From positions 336,891 to 400,890 of the forward strand of contig NZ_NCJH01000007.1 of NCBI RefSeq assembly GCF_002278925.1: 64,000 nt of DNA. Direction: 5' to 3'. The DNA comes from Polaromonas sp. 39-63-25. GTDB lineage: Bacteria > Pseudomonadota > Gammaproteobacteria > Burkholderiales > Burkholderiaceae_C. A program made the position numbers and the translations under genes. Of the stretch, positions 49,379 through 57,812 are shown one piece after another. How positions within the stretch are numbered: position 1 is the first letter of the stretch; the number at the start of each line of letters is the position of its first letter. Below the pieces are notes generated by a model. That model made no database searches. It was not told the origin of the DNA and saw only the letters and a program-made list of their open reading frames with translations.

Positions 49379-50506
49379 TCAGGTGATCACCTTGACAGCC
49401 TGCCAGGCCGACATGACGGCCTTGCATTCTTTTGACTTAACGCCAAAGCGCTGGGAGGCCACGTCTGTGGTTGCTCGCGCTGCATCCTGAAAACTGGCCT
49501 TGGGCTTGAGTTTAGCGAAGGCCTCGTACCAGATCGGCCCGGCTTTTTCCCAGGAGTACCCGCCTATTTTTCGGGCCGCCAGGTAAAAGGCGTGATTGGG
49601 AATGCCGGAGCCGTCATGCACGTCAGCGCCATCGACATACTGCTCCATGTTCTTGAACTGCTCGTCTTCGTACCACGTCAGCTGGCGGTTGCCTGGGTCC
49701 TTGAGAGAGCGGATGGCCCGGCCGTGCTGCGGCGCAAGCATGTGCTCACCGAGCAACCAGTTGGCTTGCGCGACGTCCTGCCCCGCGTGCCACTGTTTGA
49801 CCATGCTGCCGAAAACATCGGAAAAAGACTCATTGAGCGCGCCGCTCTGCCCCTGGAGCGCATGTGTCTGCTCCTTGAATTCGCGATCCTTCGGAGCCAC
49901 CCGAACAACACCCAGCCCGCCAGCGATCATGTGCTGCGTGACGCCGTGCGTGAGTTCATGGGCAATGATGTCCAGTGCAGCGGTAAATCCACTCACGTTC
50001 TGGTCGCCATCTCCGTAGACCATCCGGTCGCCGGTCCACATCGCATTGCCGAAATTTTTTCCGAAATGCACCGCAGACTCGACCCGCATGCTGCGGTTGT
50101 CGATCGAATGCCGGCCAAAAACCTTCAGGTAAAAATCAAGCGTGATGCCGGCATTGTCATAGGCCTGGTTGGCGGCGTGATCCTTGACCGGCTTGTCGCC
50201 CTCGTCCCGTACGGGCTTGCCTGGAAGCACGGTGTCCGTGCCTGCATCAAAAATACTGCGCCGCCAGGACGGGGCGGAATGAAGCGCCTGCGGCAGTGAC
50301 GCTGCCGGCGCCTGGGGAGCCCATGCGCTGCGCTGCGTACGAAGGCGCGAGGCACTTTCCATGTGGCCATGGATGACATGGCGATCAGCCTCCCCGGCTT
50401 TGTCGGCGAGCTTCCTGAGCAATTTGGAAGGAACTGCAAAACATGCGCAGCGATAGGCGGGGCCCACGGCCGTGACCTCTTGAGCACACAAGCGGTCAAC
50501 AGCCAT
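49379..50506 (-). CDS. Protealysin-like M4 metallopeptidase
   Basis: 375 residues. The zinc motif is 'DIIAHELTHGVTQH' with the third ligand in 'GALNESFSDVFGS' and the catalytic His in 'SGIPNHAFYLAA', so the thermolysin site is complete. The N-terminal stretch 'YRCACFAVPSKLLRKLAD' resembles the short protealysin-type propeptide. No signal peptide is evident. Start ATG 50506 is preferred; GTG 50551 is an alternative, since the frame is open back into the Crp gene. No small partner (emfourin-like) inhibitor gene is visible next to it. Confidence 0.85.
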   Translation of the reverse strand: MAVDRLCAQEVTAVGPAYRCACFAVPSKLLRKLADKAGEADRHVIHGHMESASRLRTQRSAWAPQAPAASLPQALHSAPSWRRSIFDAGTDTVLPGKPVRDEGDKPVKDHAANQAYDNAGITLDFYLKVFGRHSIDNRSMRVESAVHFGKNFGNAMWTGDRMVYGDGDQNVSGFTAALDIIAHELTHGVTQHMIAGGLGVVRVAPKDREFKEQTHALQGQSGALNESFSDVFGSMVKQWHAGQDVAQANWLLGEHMLAPQHGRAIRSLKDPGNRQLTWYEDEQFKNMEQYVDGADVHDGSGIPNHAFYLAARKIGGYSWEKAGPIWYEAFAKLKPKASFQDAARATTDVASQRFGVKSKECKAVMSAWQAVKVIT

Positions 50507-50561
50507 TTGCGCTATTGGCAGCGACTCGTCGCCATACGGGAAATAGGCCACCCGAACCGGC

Positions 50562-51221
50562 CTACCAGCGGCTGGGCAGTTTCTTGAGCAACGTGATGCG
50601 CCGGATGCCCAGTTCGATGTAGCCCCCTTTTTCGAGGTCTTTGAGCAGCCGGCTGACCATCTCGCGCGAGGCGCCCACGCGATTGGCGATGTCCTGATGG
50701 GTGATGGACTCCAGCGTGGCGCTGCCGCCGGGTGCTTCGCCGGTGTCTTCCCGACGCTCTTCCAGCAAGGCAACCAGTCGCCCGTATACGTCGAGCAGCG
50801 CCATGTTCCGCGCCGTCTCTGTCGCGGAACGGGCCCGGCGTATCACCTGAACCACGAGATTGATGGCAAATTCAGGCTCTTCCACCAGGTGTTCACTGAC
50901 ATCTGCCCGGCTCAGCACCGCGCAAGTGCAGGGCTCCAGCGTCATCACCGAGGCAGATCGGGGCCCGCCGTCGAGCGACATCTCACCGAAATAGTCGCCC
51001 GCATTGACCGTCCCGTAAGTGATTTCGCGTCCGCTTTCGTCCATGGCGAATACCTTGACACTTCCCTTGAGCAGGACAAACAGGCTGTCGCCGGATTCAC
51101 CCTCATTGATCAACACCGCATTTTTTCGGTAGGTCCGCAACACGCCGCGGCGAGCCAGCGAGCGCAACTCGGGAACCAGTGGCGTAAAAAGGTCTTCGTT
51201 TGAAGGTATTGACGTGCTCAT
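50562..51221 (-). CDS. Crp/Fnr-family regulator with intact cyclic-nucleotide pocket
   Basis: 219 residues. The cNMP-binding domain (about 20-135) has the phosphate-binding cassette 'YFGEMSLDGGPRSASV' with the conserved Glu and Arg, so cAMP or cGMP binding is likely. The Crp HTH is 'HQDIANRVGASREMVSRLL', whose SREMVSR recognition helix matches the residues with which E. coli CRP reads TGTGA (Arg, Glu, Arg). No iron-sulfur Cys cluster, so not an FNR. ATG 51221 was chosen to fit the family start. Confidence 0.9.
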   Translation of the reverse strand: MSTSIPSNEDLFTPLVPELRSLARRGVLRTYRKNAVLINEGESGDSLFVLLKGSVKVFAMDESGREITYGTVNAGDYFGEMSLDGGPRSASVMTLEPCTCAVLSRADVSEHLVEEPEFAINLVVQVIRRARSATETARNMALLDVYGRLVALLEERREDTGEAPGGSATLESITHQDIANRVGASREMVSRLLKDLEKGGYIELGIRRITLLKKLPSRW

Positions 51222-51247
51222 GATGAGCCGTAATCTAGCACGCGGCG

Positions 51248-51274
51248 GCCCCCAAGTGTGGGCCGCTTGGGGGC
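51248..51274. terminator. Hairpin terminator candidate between luxR-type and crp-type genes
   Basis: GCCCCCAAG, loop of nine, CTTGGGGGC: a perfect 9-base-pair stem 11 bases past the LuxR gene's stop on the minus strand. No T run follows. Confidence 0.55.
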
Positions 51275-51285
51275 AACAGGCCCTT

Positions 51286-51942
51286 TCAGTGAATTTGGGC
51301 CAGGTGCAAAGGCGCCACCGGTGGCAAAACGGCGACACGGTTCACCAGCTCGCGCACACCGCTGGACCCGGTTTTTGCGCAGAGGCTACGCACATGGCTG
51401 CGTACCGTGGAAACAGCCACCTTCAGCTGGACGGCAATTTCCGGCGTGCTCAGGCCCCGGCACAAGATGGCGAGCACCTGCTCTTCAGTCTGGGTCAGCC
51501 CGTAACTGCGCGCAAAAAAACCGAACATGCCGGATTCGCAGACTTCGGCACGCGCAAAAAGCAGGGCGATGCGGGCATCCCAGGCATCGGCGTCGGGTTT
51601 GAGGGGCACAACGGCCAGCGTCAGGGTCAGTCCGGCGCCAGACACATTGATCAGGCTGCGCTTGCCTGCCACCGCCTTGCCCAAGGCATTCTGGAGCGTT
51701 TTGCAGTCTGCCGGCGTCGTGGCATGGACTTCCCCGCCCACCCTGTTGAGCACCCGATGACGGTTCAGCTCGGTGCGGGCCGCACGATTGGCGTGGATGA
51801 TCTGGCCGTGCTCACCCACCACAATGACGCCGTGGCCCAGTACGTCAACCAGCAGCGACAGCACGTCCGGACCTGCGTGCGGGCGGGTCGCGTCCTGTGG
51901 CAGGGAAGCATCCAGGAATCCAGCGGTCAACAGGGTGTTCAT
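51286..51942 (-). CDS. PAS-LuxR type transcriptional regulator
   Basis: 218 residues: a PAS-like domain (about 28-130, 'GHGVIVVGEHGQIIHANRAA') and a C-terminal LuxR HTH (about 147-205, 'YGLTQTEEQVLAILCRGLS', 'VAVSTVRSHVRSLCAKTG'). No receiver domain, so it likely senses a small molecule or a protein partner. A perfect CRP-type box lies about 80 bases before its start, linking it to cyclic nucleotide signalling. Confidence 0.88.
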   Translation of the reverse strand: MNTLLTAGFLDASLPQDATRPHAGPDVLSLLVDVLGHGVIVVGEHGQIIHANRAARTELNRHRVLNRVGGEVHATTPADCKTLQNALGKAVAGKRSLINVSGAGLTLTLAVVPLKPDADAWDARIALLFARAEVCESGMFGFFARSYGLTQTEEQVLAILCRGLSTPEIAVQLKVAVSTVRSHVRSLCAKTGSSGVRELVNRVAVLPPVAPLHLAQIH

Positions 51943-52020
51943 CTTCAGGGCTTAGCTGTTACAGGTTGTTAAGCGTATGAAGCCTGCCCGATTCTGGATA
52001 GTGAATATGGAGTCTCGATT

Positions 52021-52038
52021 TTGTGAACAAAGTCACAA
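52021..52038. promoter_or_regulatory. Perfect CRP-type box TTGTGA-N6-TCACAA
   Basis: TTGTGA, ACAAAG, TCACAA: both half-sites match the E. coli CRP consensus core and are exact inverted repeats. It lies in the 272-base gap between the hybrid kinase stop and the LuxR gene (start 51942), on the promoter side of the latter. The neighbouring Crp-family protein has a recognition helix suited to this sequence. Confidence 0.75.
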
Positions 52039-52214
52039 TTGCAGATGACACTTGAGGTGACCGTAGACCGAATCTGACCGGATTTGATGATTTCCCCAGC
52101 ACACCACAGGGTCGAATTCACCATCAGTAAGTGGGTGCAAACTTTTCATGGACGAAGCTCACGCCAGGAAATATGCTCTCCTAACTTCCCGAAACCCGCA
52201 AAAAGACGGCAGCC

Positions 52215-55200
52215 TCAGACCCAAGTGTCAAGGATGACGCTGGTCTTGGCCCAGTAGGTCTGAAGCCTTTCCAGTTGCTGGAGGGCGTTGGCCGGGATCT
52301 CACCGGTTTTTGCCACCAGTTCCAGCTCACTGCACACGGTTTGCATGGCCACGGCGCCGACGTTGCTGGTAGCGCCTATCAGGGCGTGGGTCGCCCAAGC
52401 CAGGGCGGCAGCGTCGCCGGCACGGATACTCTCTTCAATGGCGCTCAGGCGCTGGGAGGCGTCGGCGACAAACAGGCCGATCACCTCGCGCGTCATGGTC
52501 AGCGCGTCGTCGTCGAACTCCTTGAACTGGGCCAGGCGCTCCAGGTCCATCAGCACGGGTTCAACCGCAGGCACAGGGCCACTTTTTGGCGTCGGCGCCA
52601 CAGCCTGCGGCCCGGCGGCGATCCCCTGGCCCCGCACCGGGGGAGCCGTTGCAAATCCACCAGAGCCTCCCGCAGCGGCCGTCATCATGGGCAGCCAGCG
52701 CTCCAGTGCCTGGGCCAACGCGGCAACATGCAGCGGTTTGGTCAGGTAGTCGTCCATACCCGCCGCCGTGCAGCGGGCGCGGTCCTCGGGAGAGGCGGCC
52801 GCGGTCAGCGCAATGACGGGGGGCGCATTCCTGCCCATCATGGCCTGAATTTGCTGGGTGGCCTGAAAGCCGTTCATGCGCGGCATGTTGATGTCCATCA
52901 GCACCGCACCAAAGCGCGAGCCCGCACCGTGGGCACGTGCCACGGCCTGCACCGCCTCGCGCCCGTCCAGCGCGGTGGCAGTGTGGTAACCCAGCCTGGC
53001 CAGCATGGCGCAGGCCACCTTGAGATTGACAGCGTTGTCATCCACCACCAGCAAGGTCAGGTTTTTCGCAACGGCCAGGCCTTCGGCGGCGGTTGATTCC
53101 GAGGGCGACTTCTGGCTGCCCGGTACCGACAGGCAGCGTGCCAGCGCGTCGAACAATTGCCGCTGCCGGGCGGGCTTGAGCAGCCGCGCCTCGAACAGCC
53201 GGGCGGCCTCATGGCCTGGCGGCATGAAACCGGACGTCAGCAGCACCAGCGGTATTGCGGCCAACGGCGCCGTGGCCTTGATAACGCGGGAAAGCGCCAC
53301 GCCATCCATTTCAGGCATGTGCATGTCGGTGATGATGAGGTCTGGCAGCGCCCCCCCGTTTTGCGCCAGCGCCAGCGCCTGCAAGGCCTGCGCGCCTGAC
53401 TCGGCGGTAGTCACCTGCATGCCCCATAGCTGGAGCTGCCGCGTCAGGACCCGGACATTGGTGACGTGGTCGTCCACCACCAGCGCGCGTTTCCCATGCA
53501 GGGCAGCCGCGTCGACAGTTGCAGCCACCGCGGGCAGTTCGGCCGGCGGCGCCTGGATCGTGAACCAGAAGGTGGAGCCCTTGCCCGGCACGCTGTCCAC
53601 GCCGATGTCGCCGTCCATGAGTTCGACCAGCCGCTTGCATATCGCCAGCCCCAGGCCGGTACCGCCGTACTTGCGCGTGGTGGAAGCGTCTACCTGGGTG
53701 AAGGCCTGGAACAGCGAGCCCACGCGGTCGGACGGAATACCTATGCCGGAATCGGACACGCGGAATTCGACGCGCACCCGGGCCGGGTCACCGGGGTTGG
53801 GCAAGGAACGCGCACTCACGGTCACTTCACCTTTTTCAGTGAATTTGACGGCGTTGTTGATCAGGTTGATCAGCACCTGGCGGATCCGCGTCACGTCTCC
53901 GGAGATCGCTGCCGGCAGGGCAGGCGAGCCGTTGCCCGCGGCCTCCGGCACGTCAACGATCAGCTCCAGGTTTTTTTCCCGGGCGCGGGGGGCGGCAATG
54001 TCACAGGCCCCCTCGATCGCACTGCGCAGGCTCAGGGGTTCAGATTCCAGATCCAGCTTGCCCGACTCGATTTTCGAGAAATCCAGAATGTCGTTGATGA
54101 CGGCCAGCAACTGGTCGCTCGACAGGCGGATGGTCTGCAGGTAGTCGCTCTGCTCGTCGTCCAACGCGGTCTCGGCGAGCAGGGTACTCATGCCCACCAC
54201 GCCGTTCAGGGGGGTGCGGATCTCGTGGCTCATGGTCGCCAGAAATGCGGCTTTGGCCCGGGCTGCCTGCAAGGCCTCTTCACGCGAGGCGAGCAGCTCG
54301 ACCGTGCGCTGTGCCACCCGCTCCTCCAGACGCTCGTTGGCCTCTTCGATCACCCGGGCTTTGGCCTGCACCTCGGCACGGTAATGCTTCAGTTGCTCGG
54401 CGCTGGAGTGCATGACCCGCGAAAGCTCCATAACCTCCCGCAAATGCGTGCCGCTGTCGATGCGCGGCACTTCACCCCGCCCGAGTTTTTGCGCAGCCAC
54501 GCTCAGGCGCTTGAGCCGGCGCCCGATGCGGTTGGCGACATAAAACGCTGCGGCCGCCCCAAGCAGGACCAGCCCGCCAATGAGGGTCAGGGACACCTTC
54601 CAGGCGCGAGTGATCTCAGCGGTGAAATCGCTCTCGGGCGCGGCCACCACCAGGGTCCAGCGCAAGCCCGCTGATTCGCCGAAGGGGCGTTGCACCATCA
54701 GCAGGGTGCCGCCCTGCATGGGGATCCGCTGCAACGCCGTGTTGACGGCCACCGAATCCTCGCGCTTGCGGGCCTGCTCGCGCTGCAGCGCTGCAAAACT
54801 TTCGCGAATCACCGGGTTCGCGCTGTGCTGGGGGCTTCGCCGCGCAGACTGCCCCGGCGCGTCGTCGAACAAGGGGTCCCCGGCCGACCCGGCGACCAGC
54901 CACCCCCGCTCGTCCACCACGAAAGCCGCACCACGAGCGCTGATGCGTTGCGTTTGCAGCAGGTCGGCCAGCCGCTGCAGATAGAGGTCCACACCAAACA
55001 CGCCCGCTGCGCCTCCATCCACGTCGTACACTGGCTGGGACAGCGTCACGAACAGTTGCGGTTTCCCGGGAACCACCTGAATCGGGGAGAACACGCGGCC
55101 CTTGGCGACCAGGGCCCCCTGGTACCAGCCCCGGGTGCGGGGCTCGAAGTGGGTCTGCGCAACTGCCAGAGGCCGGCTGCGGTCGCCGGGCCGGCGCGCG

Positions 55201-55640
55201 GTGAAGGCCTGAAGCCCCGTGTCCGCGGGGCCACGGAACTGCACGGTCGTGCCAACACTTGCGTTTTCCACCGAAAAATACTCGCCCCGGCTGTTGCCGA
55301 AATAAAGGTGGGGCACATCTGCTGACTGTCTGCCCAGCGCGAACGCCATGGACTCAAAGGCCGAACTCTGGCGCAGCCAGTCTCGGGCCTGCTCGGTCTG
55401 GGTGGTGCTCAGGCGCTCGGGAAACAGGCCGTTCAGTATGGTGTGTGCCTGCCCCAAATGGGCTTCCGTTCCAGACTGCACCCTGGCCGCCACGTTGAAC
55501 AAAATTCCCCCGGCCAGCTCCTGCACCGCCTGGTCACTGCTGCGCGCCATGAGCCAGGCCACCAGCCCCGCCGGCACGAGCGCAAACACCAGCAAACTGG
55601 CCACCAGGACCCGGCGCAGGGAAAACGTTTTCCTTGGCAT
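52215..55640 (-). CDS. dCache hybrid sensor kinase, HisKA-HATPase-REC-REC-Hpt
   Basis: About 1141 residues. TM1 (about 10-32), a large periplasmic dCache sensor, TM2 (about 345-368) and HAMP are followed by a coiled coil, HisKA ('ATMSHEIRTPLNGVVG'), HATPase ('NLINNAVKFTEKG', 'GGTGLGLAICKR'), two receivers (Asp in 'LIITDMHMPEMDG' and 'VLMDINMPRMNG') and Hpt ('ATHALIGATSNVGA'). This is a BarA-type phosphorelay. ATG 55640 gives a clean N-terminus; GTG 55667 is the alternative. It follows the receiver-cyclase gene by 3-30 bases, so both belong to one operon. Confidence 0.93.
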   Translation of the reverse strand: MPRKTFSLRRVLVASLLVFALVPAGLVAWLMARSSDQAVQELAGGILFNVAARVQSGTEAHLGQAHTILNGLFPERLSTTQTEQARDWLRQSSAFESMAFALGRQSADVPHLYFGNSRGEYFSVENASVGTTVQFRGPADTGLQAFTARRPGDRSRPLAVAQTHFEPRTRGWYQGALVAKGRVFSPIQVVPGKPQLFVTLSQPVYDVDGGAAGVFGVDLYLQRLADLLQTQRISARGAAFVVDERGWLVAGSAGDPLFDDAPGQSARRSPQHSANPVIRESFAALQREQARKREDSVAVNTALQRIPMQGGTLLMVQRPFGESAGLRWTLVVAAPESDFTAEITRAWKVSLTLIGGLVLLGAAAAFYVANRIGRRLKRLSVAAQKLGRGEVPRIDSGTHLREVMELSRVMHSSAEQLKHYRAEVQAKARVIEEANERLEERVAQRTVELLASREEALQAARAKAAFLATMSHEIRTPLNGVVGMSTLLAETALDDEQSDYLQTIRLSSDQLLAVINDILDFSKIESGKLDLESEPLSLRSAIEGACDIAAPRAREKNLELIVDVPEAAGNGSPALPAAISGDVTRIRQVLINLINNAVKFTEKGEVTVSARSLPNPGDPARVRVEFRVSDSGIGIPSDRVGSLFQAFTQVDASTTRKYGGTGLGLAICKRLVELMDGDIGVDSVPGKGSTFWFTIQAPPAELPAVAATVDAAALHGKRALVVDDHVTNVRVLTRQLQLWGMQVTTAESGAQALQALALAQNGGALPDLIITDMHMPEMDGVALSRVIKATAPLAAIPLVLLTSGFMPPGHEAARLFEARLLKPARQRQLFDALARCLSVPGSQKSPSESTAAEGLAVAKNLTLLVVDDNAVNLKVACAMLARLGYHTATALDGREAVQAVARAHGAGSRFGAVLMDINMPRMNGFQATQQIQAMMGRNAPPVIALTAAASPEDRARCTAAGMDDYLTKPLHVAALAQALERWLPMMTAAAGGSGGFATAPPVRGQGIAAGPQAVAPTPKSGPVPAVEPVLMDLERLAQFKEFDDDALTMTREVIGLFVADASQRLSAIEESIRAGDAAALAWATHALIGATSNVGAVAMQTVCSELELVAKTGEIPANALQQLERLQTYWAKTSVILDTWV

Positions 55641-55670
55641 GGAGCTGCGATCTGCCAACTCACCCACTGG

Positions 55671-56789
55671 TCAGGCGAGCGCCAGGCCCAGCAACTCGGC
55701 GGCATCGATGGCGGCCGTCCGACCGGGCAGGGACACCAGCGCCCGCCCACCGGTGTTCACCGCGCCCGTAACACCGCGCAACATGGCCACACTGGCTGCG
55801 ATCTGCCAGCCAGCCTTGTAGGCCTGCTTCTGCAGGAGCAACGTGGCGCTCACCGTGTCGCCCACCGGCAGTATCTGCACACTGCCATGCAGGGGATCTT
55901 CAAGTCGGGCCAGCGCCACGGGACCGCTGTTCAAGGCCACGCTGACATCGAAACGCGGCAGCCCCTGCCCGGGGAAATGGGAATTGAGAAACTGCTGCAC
56001 GCGTTTGGCAGCGTCGAGCAGGCCCAGGGCGGCACGGGCGGCACGTAAGCCGTGATTGACCGAGGTCGTGTCCGTGCTGTCGACAAAAACGACCATCAGG
56101 CCCTCGCCAACAAATTGCATGTGACGCGCGCCGAACAGATGCACGGTATCGCCGGCGTTGTTGTAGAACTGCCGCACCACATCGCTCAACTCCGTGCTGG
56201 AGAGTTTTTCAGCCAGCCCCGCGTAATTGAGCACGTCGACGAACAGGACGGTGGCATTCGAAAACTTCTCGTCCTGGCTCGATGCATCCGCCGCAGGCCA
56301 CTTGTCGCTCAGTTCGGAGGCCAGTTTTTTTTCATACAGGCGGGCCAGATGCTGCTTCTGGTCCTCCAGGGCGGCCTGCACCGCAGCTTCCACCGCCATG
56401 ACCTGTACGGCCGCCTGCATGTGACGCTTGTTCAGCTGCGCGGCCGCAGCCTCGCGCAACTCGCCGGGGCGGAAAGGTTTGGTGATGTAGTCGTCGGCAC
56501 CGCTGGTCATGCCAATGCGCATATGGGCCCGCTCCTGCAGCGAGGTCAGCAGGACCACCGGCGTGCCCAGGATGGCCGGACCGGCACGCAGGGCCTGCAG
56601 CATGGCAAACCCGTCCATCACCGGCATCTGCACATCGCTGATGACCAGGTCCGGCTTGTTCTGGCGCACCAGCTCGAGCCCGGACAGGCCGTTGTCGGCC
56701 GACAGTACGTCGTACCCGTCTTTCCTGAGCACCGATGCCACCAGCGTCCGCGTGGCGGCGTCGTCTTCCATGACCACTATCAGAGGCAT
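55671..56789 (-). CDS. Receiver-class III cyclase-like protein (probably degenerate)
   Basis: 372 residues. Receiver (about 1-120): 'VVMEDDAATR', phospho-Asp in 'DLVISDVQMPVMDG', 'VVLLTSL', Lys in 'DYITKPFRPG'. A coiled-coil linker leads to a cyclase-like domain (about 180-345). The first metal Asp is kept ('VLFVDVLNYAG'), but the GD of the second becomes GE ('FVGEGLMVVF') and the Asn/Arg motif is lost ('VGDTVSATLLLQ'). The domain may therefore bind nucleotide without making cAMP. ATG 56789 is preferred over 56804. Directly upstream of the hybrid kinase, its likely phosphodonor. Confidence 0.87.
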   Translation of the reverse strand: MPLIVVMEDDAATRTLVASVLRKDGYDVLSADNGLSGLELVRQNKPDLVISDVQMPVMDGFAMLQALRAGPAILGTPVVLLTSLQERAHMRIGMTSGADDYITKPFRPGELREAAAAQLNKRHMQAAVQVMAVEAAVQAALEDQKQHLARLYEKKLASELSDKWPAADASSQDEKFSNATVLFVDVLNYAGLAEKLSSTELSDVVRQFYNNAGDTVHLFGARHMQFVGEGLMVVFVDSTDTTSVNHGLRAARAALGLLDAAKRVQQFLNSHFPGQGLPRFDVSVALNSGPVALARLEDPLHGSVQILPVGDTVSATLLLQKQAYKAGWQIAASVAMLRGVTGAVNTGGRALVSLPGRTAAIDAAELLGLALA

Positions 56790-56882
56790 TTTTATCCCAA
56801 GCATTAAGCGAAACGCGGCCGGCCTCTAGCTTACACAATTTGTTACCGAGTAAGAAGTTTTAGCTAACGCGTCTGCCAATTT

Positions 56883-57788
56883 TTACGGATCGAGCCCGAC
56901 CAGCGCGAGGCTCGCATCCATGACCTGCGGCAAAAATGCAAGTTGCACGTGAGCGGCACCGTGCACCAACCGGTTGTCAGCACCGGGAAGCGTCGCAGTG
57001 GAGCTGGGAAACACGATATTGTCGCAGTTGGAATACCAGCAAGTGAACAGTGCATGGCGGTGGGACGGCATGTCCAGGTCCAGCTCCCGGTGCCAGGGTC
57101 CGGACAATTGCATCTGGCGGCCGTTGGTGACAAGGCTGAAACGGGCCAGCCAGGTGCCCCGATGCGGCGTCCCGATGGTCACCACATGGCAGACCCGCGC
57201 CTCGGCCTTCATGATCCTGAGCCAGGCACGGGCGGCCAGCCCCCCCATGCTGTGGCACACGATCAGCGGCGGCAGGCCGGTGGCCGCGGTCACGCGCTGG
57301 ACCGCCTCGTCGATCAACGGTGCGTAGTCGTCAATGGAGGCAAAGGGCGGCTCCAGGTTGAGGGCGACAAATGCGTGCCCCGTCCCTTGAAGCCGCTTCA
57401 GCCAGGGGGTCCAGAAGCCCCGATTGCAGAAAAATCCATGGATGAACACGATCCCACGCCGGCCTTTTTCGACAGCGTTCACCGACAACTGATCGGGAAC
57501 CGCCAGGGAGCGAAAAGGTTGGTGCCAGCAAAAAACCCGGGGGGCCACGAGCGTCTCGCCCAGCCAGGCACCGGCGAGTTCTTGCCACGCCGGACGCGGC
57601 ACGGGATCCCCCCGGTTGATGAATCGCAGCGCCACAAACTCCAGGGCAAGAAAGCCCGAGTAGCCCAGCACCAGGACCCCAAAGCCAGCCAGGGCCAGCA
57701 GCGCCGAGCTCTCCCAGGAAAACACCAACCATCCGGCCGCGGCGGCAAGCAGCGACACAGTGATCAGTTGCTGAAGGCGTGCCAGCAT
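56883..57788 (-). CDS. Membrane-anchored alpha/beta hydrolase (lipase/esterase-like)
   Basis: 301 residues with two N-terminal hydrophobic segments (about 8-52) and a lipase-type domain: oxyanion 'VFIHGFFCNRGFW', nucleophile Ser in 'IVCHSMGGLAAR', and a late His in 'LVHGAAHVQLAF'. 'TIGTPHRGTWLA' is typical of triacylglycerol lipase and PGAP1-like families. It likely hydrolyses an ester at the inner membrane. It ends the operon with the GMC oxidoreductase (24-base gap). Confidence 0.85.
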   Translation of the reverse strand: MLARLQQLITVSLLAAAAGWLVFSWESSALLALAGFGVLVLGYSGFLALEFVALRFINRGDPVPRPAWQELAGAWLGETLVAPRVFCWHQPFRSLAVPDQLSVNAVEKGRRGIVFIHGFFCNRGFWTPWLKRLQGTGHAFVALNLEPPFASIDDYAPLIDEAVQRVTAATGLPPLIVCHSMGGLAARAWLRIMKAEARVCHVVTIGTPHRGTWLARFSLVTNGRQMQLSGPWHRELDLDMPSHRHALFTCWYSNCDNIVFPSSTATLPGADNRLVHGAAHVQLAFLPQVMDASLALVGLDP

Positions 57789-57812
57789 GGGTGGAGTCTC
57801 GCCGGTTGCGGC

